From Burkholderiales bacterium UBA954 (GTDB lineage: Bacteria; Pseudomonadota; Gammaproteobacteria; Burkholderiales; Burkholderiaceae_A), in assembly GCA_002293155.1 (NCBI GenBank), contig DBCQ01000049.1, positions 1 through 8,143 of the forward strand: DNA of 8,143 bases, in the 5' to 3' direction. Under the pieces are notes generated by a model, which did not search any database, was not told the origin of the DNA, and was given only the letters and a program-made list of their open reading frames with translations. Below are positions 6,691 to 8,143 of this stretch, piece after piece (the first letter of the stretch is position 1; each line of letters opens with the position of its first letter). The position numbers and the translations under genes are program-made.

Positions 6691-7587
6691 TCAATCTTTT
6701 GATCCGGCGCTATCTTCCCGGGCGACCTGGCGAATCATGTCAACAATCACTCGCCCTGCGGGTGGCAAGGTCGCGCCCTGCCGTGTAAAAATCCCGGCGC
6801 TCCGCTCCACGGCGGGGAGTATTGGCACTGCTACTAGATTGCGGGAGGCTCTCGCTATCCTTGGCGTAAGAATCGTTGCAAGGCCTGTATTGGCGACCGT
6901 CTGGAGAAGCGCCTCAATCGAATTCATCTCTATCCCGATTTGCGGAGATCGGACCGCCTCCAAGAATGCGGTATCAATCATTTTTCGCGATAGATACTCG
7001 CGGGTTAATAGGGCAAGGGGCGTCTTGGAAATCTCCTCAAAGCTGACGGACTTGTACTTTGAAAATTCGTGTCTCTTCGAGACGATCAGACACAAGCGCT
7101 CTTTAAAGAGCTCCTCCCATACAACCTGATCGGTCGACGAAGGGCCGTACGCAAACCCGAAAGCCAAATCACCCGCGCTCACTTGCCGACCTAACTCCCC
7201 GGTGGGAAGCTCGAGGACCTTCAGGTTAATTCCGGGGTACTCAGACTGAAATCTTGAGATGACAGACGGCATGATGTTATTGATGAAAGCAGACACCACA
7301 CCAATCGCGAGGCTACCCACTCTCAAGCCCCGAAATTCCTGGATTGCAGCTTTCCCGTTTTCAACCTCCTTTACCGATCTTCCAGCAAAATTGGCGAATA
7401 TCTCGCCAGCATTGGTGAGGCGAACATTACGGGACGTTCTATCGAGTAGCTCACACCCCAGCTCTTCCTCAAGCTGACGAATCTGATGAGAGAGGGTGGG
7501 TTGAGTTACGGAAAGCTCCTCTGCAGCCTTAGTGAAACTACCTAGTTTCACGATACTCAGAAAATACCGCAGGTGCCTTAGTTCCAT
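6691..7587 (-). CDS. LysR-type transcriptional regulator
   Basis: A 298-aa LysR regulator of standard length. The N-terminal winged HTH begins MELRHLRYFLSIVKLGSFTK and continues AAEELSVTQPTLSHQIRQLE (about 1-60), with the typical LLDRTSRNVRLTNAG wing. A linker helix (about 62-88) and a periplasmic-binding-protein-like effector domain (about 90-290) follow. Such proteins act as tetramers that activate divergent or downstream genes in response to a pathway metabolite and usually repress themselves. The gene is divergent from the ABC transporter and immediately upstream of the enzyme operon, so it is the likely local regulator of both. A T-N11-A dyad lies just upstream of its start. The only SD-like element is GGGG 4 nt before the ATG. 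The effector is unknown. Confidence 0.9.
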   Translation of the reverse strand: MELRHLRYFLSIVKLGSFTKAAEELSVTQPTLSHQIRQLEEELGCELLDRTSRNVRLTNAGEIFANFAGRSVKEVENGKAAIQEFRGLRVGSLAIGVVSAFINNIMPSVISRFQSEYPGINLKVLELPTGELGRQVSAGDLAFGFAYGPSSTDQVVWEELFKERLCLIVSKRHEFSKYKSVSFEEISKTPLALLTREYLSRKMIDTAFLEAVRSPQIGIEMNSIEALLQTVANTGLATILTPRIARASRNLVAVPILPAVERSAGIFTRQGATLPPAGRVIVDMIRQVAREDSAGSKD

Positions 7588-7602
7588 GGTGCCCCAGGGG
7601 TG

Positions 7603-7634
7603 TTCATATAGACAGAATTTATAGACTTTATGAA
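7603..7634. promoter_or_regulatory. Putative LysR-type operator in the divergent intergenic region
   Basis: ATA-N9-TAT at 7608-7622 has the LysR T-N11-A form (T7609, A7621). It is embedded in direct repeats TATAGAC (7607-7613 and 7620-7626, 13-bp period) and flanked by the inverted repeat TTCATA (7603-7608) and TATGAA (7629-7634). It lies 16-47 bp upstream of the lysR start and just upstream of the candidate ABC-transporter promoter, the usual place for autoregulation plus divergent activation. The match is by eye only. Confidence 0.45.
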
Positions 7635-7644
7635 AAAATTCACA

Positions 7645-7673
7645 TTGATCTATTCCATTGTAGCGAGTACCGT
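7645..7673 (+). promoter_or_regulatory. Candidate promoter for the ABC transporter genes
   Basis: TTGATC (7645-7650), a 17-nt spacer and TACCGT (7668-7673) form a weak sigma70-like pair, as expected of an activator-dependent promoter. The first 11 bases match the candidate promoter before the GTPase gene exactly. Transcription would start near 7680, giving a short leader. It lies directly downstream of the putative LysR operator. Confidence 0.42.
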
Positions 7674-7694
7674 CACTTCAGGGGAAAAGTTTCT

Positions 7695-8143
7695 TTGAAA
7701 GGTTCGGAGTTGGCTGAGCGAATTGAACTAAAAAACGTTTTTTACACCTACTACTCGGCGGACCGAGAGGTGTTAGCTGTAAGCGATGTGTCTTTTTCCG
7801 TAGAGGCGGGACAATTCGTATGCTTAGTTGGCCCAAGTGGATGCGGCAAAACCACGATCCTAAATATGTTGGCTGGATTTCTGCACGAGACAGCCGGCGA
7901 GATTATTGTGGGTGGCCAATCTGTCAGCGGAGCTCCTGCGCATCGCGCAGTTGTCTTTCAGGATTTTGCACAATTATTTCCTTGGCGAACGGTTAGAGAA
8001 AATGTTGAATTTGGGCTGGAAATGCAAAAAACGCCGGCAAAAAAGCGTGCCGAGACGGCAATGGAGTTTCTTGCGCTCGTCAAGCTTGAAAAATTTTCAG
8101 AATCTTTCCCACACCAACTCTCCGGTGGAATGCAACAACGTGT
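7695..8143 (+). CDS. ABC transporter ATP-binding protein, SsuB/TauB/NrtD type (3'-truncated by window end)
   Basis: 149 complete codons are visible; the gene continues past the window. Residues from TTG 7695: Walker A GPSGCGKTT (46-54), Q-loop region VVFQDFAQLFPWRTVREN (86-103) with Gln89, and the ABC signature LSGGMQQR (142-149). The LFPW-x-T-V-x-x-N-V stretch is typical of the nitrate/sulfonate/taurine importer group, which acts with a permease and a periplasmic binding protein; those should lie beyond 8143. No ATG is available in the 5' region. TTG 7695 has AGGGGA 9 nt upstream. TTG 7710 gives the very typical N-terminus MAERIELKNV, with AAGG 7 nt upstream, and is a serious alternative. 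It is divergent from lysR and likely feeds the neighbouring catabolic enzymes. Walker B lies outside the window. Confidence 0.88.
   Translation, partial: MKGSELAERIELKNVFYTYYSADREVLAVSDVSFSVEAGQFVCLVGPSGCGKTTILNMLAGFLHETAGEIIVGGQSVSGAPAHRAVVFQDFAQLFPWRTVRENVEFGLEMQKTPAKKRAETAMEFLALVKLEKFSESFPHQLSGGMQQR

Noticed and set aside
6620..7129. 169-aa + strand ORF opposite lysR
   Set aside because: It is the shadow of the LysR effector domain, with no family resemblance.
1..8143. CRISPR array, insertion sequence or transposase, or phage defence system
   Set aside because: No spaced repeats, no transposase-like protein and no defence-type nuclease or helicase could be seen on either strand. The toxin-antitoxin remnant alone does not support a defence island.

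Overview
The window looks like a proteobacterial chromosome, probably environmental. Supporting signs are Shine-Dalgarno-led genes, a tightly packed LysR-regulated catabolic cluster, a SsuB/TauB-type ABC transporter ATPase, a HigBA-type toxin-antitoxin remnant and a Rho-independent terminator. Base composition looks moderate, near half G+C by eye. Genus cannot be told from this sequence.

Layout. Left part (1-1460): an exported DM13-domain protein on the + strand (148-642) is followed by a 320-bp gap. The gap holds a tRNA T-arm-like motif and a good + strand terminator. A minus-strand XRE/HigA-type antitoxin (963-1241) comes next, with the C-terminal half of its RelE/Gp49-type toxin (1238-1390). 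The toxin homology stops abruptly just before the 3' part of a tRNA gene on the + strand (about 1416-1458, ending in CCA). This looks like the scar of an integration or deletion event at a tRNA.

Middle part (1468-7587): six closely spaced minus-strand genes. In transcription order they are a LysR regulator, a G3E (CobW/COG0523) GTPase with a CxCC metal motif, a two-metal amidohydrolase, an SDR dehydrogenase, a Gfo/Idh/MocA oxidoreductase and an HpcH/HpaI class II aldolase. After the lysR-GTPase gap the spacings are 21 nt, an ATGA overlap, 6 nt and 4 nt, so the five enzyme genes almost certainly form one operon. The aldolase stop codon lies only 9 bp from the CCA end of the tRNA remnant.

Right part (7588-8143): a divergent intergenic region with a plausible LysR-type operator and promoter, then the start of an ABC transporter ATP-binding subunit on the + strand that runs off the window.

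How the genes may work together (inference): the transporter imports a small organic compound, the amidohydrolase opens an amide, lactam, lactone or peptide-like bond, the two NAD(P)-dependent enzymes oxidise or reduce the product, and the aldolase cleaves a 2-keto acid to pyruvate (or a related keto acid) plus an aldehyde. The GTPase may supply metal to the amidohydrolase. LysR may control both arms: the gap before the GTPase and the gap before the transporter share an 11-nt identical block placed as the -35 end of a promoter-like element. The substrate is not identifiable from sequence.
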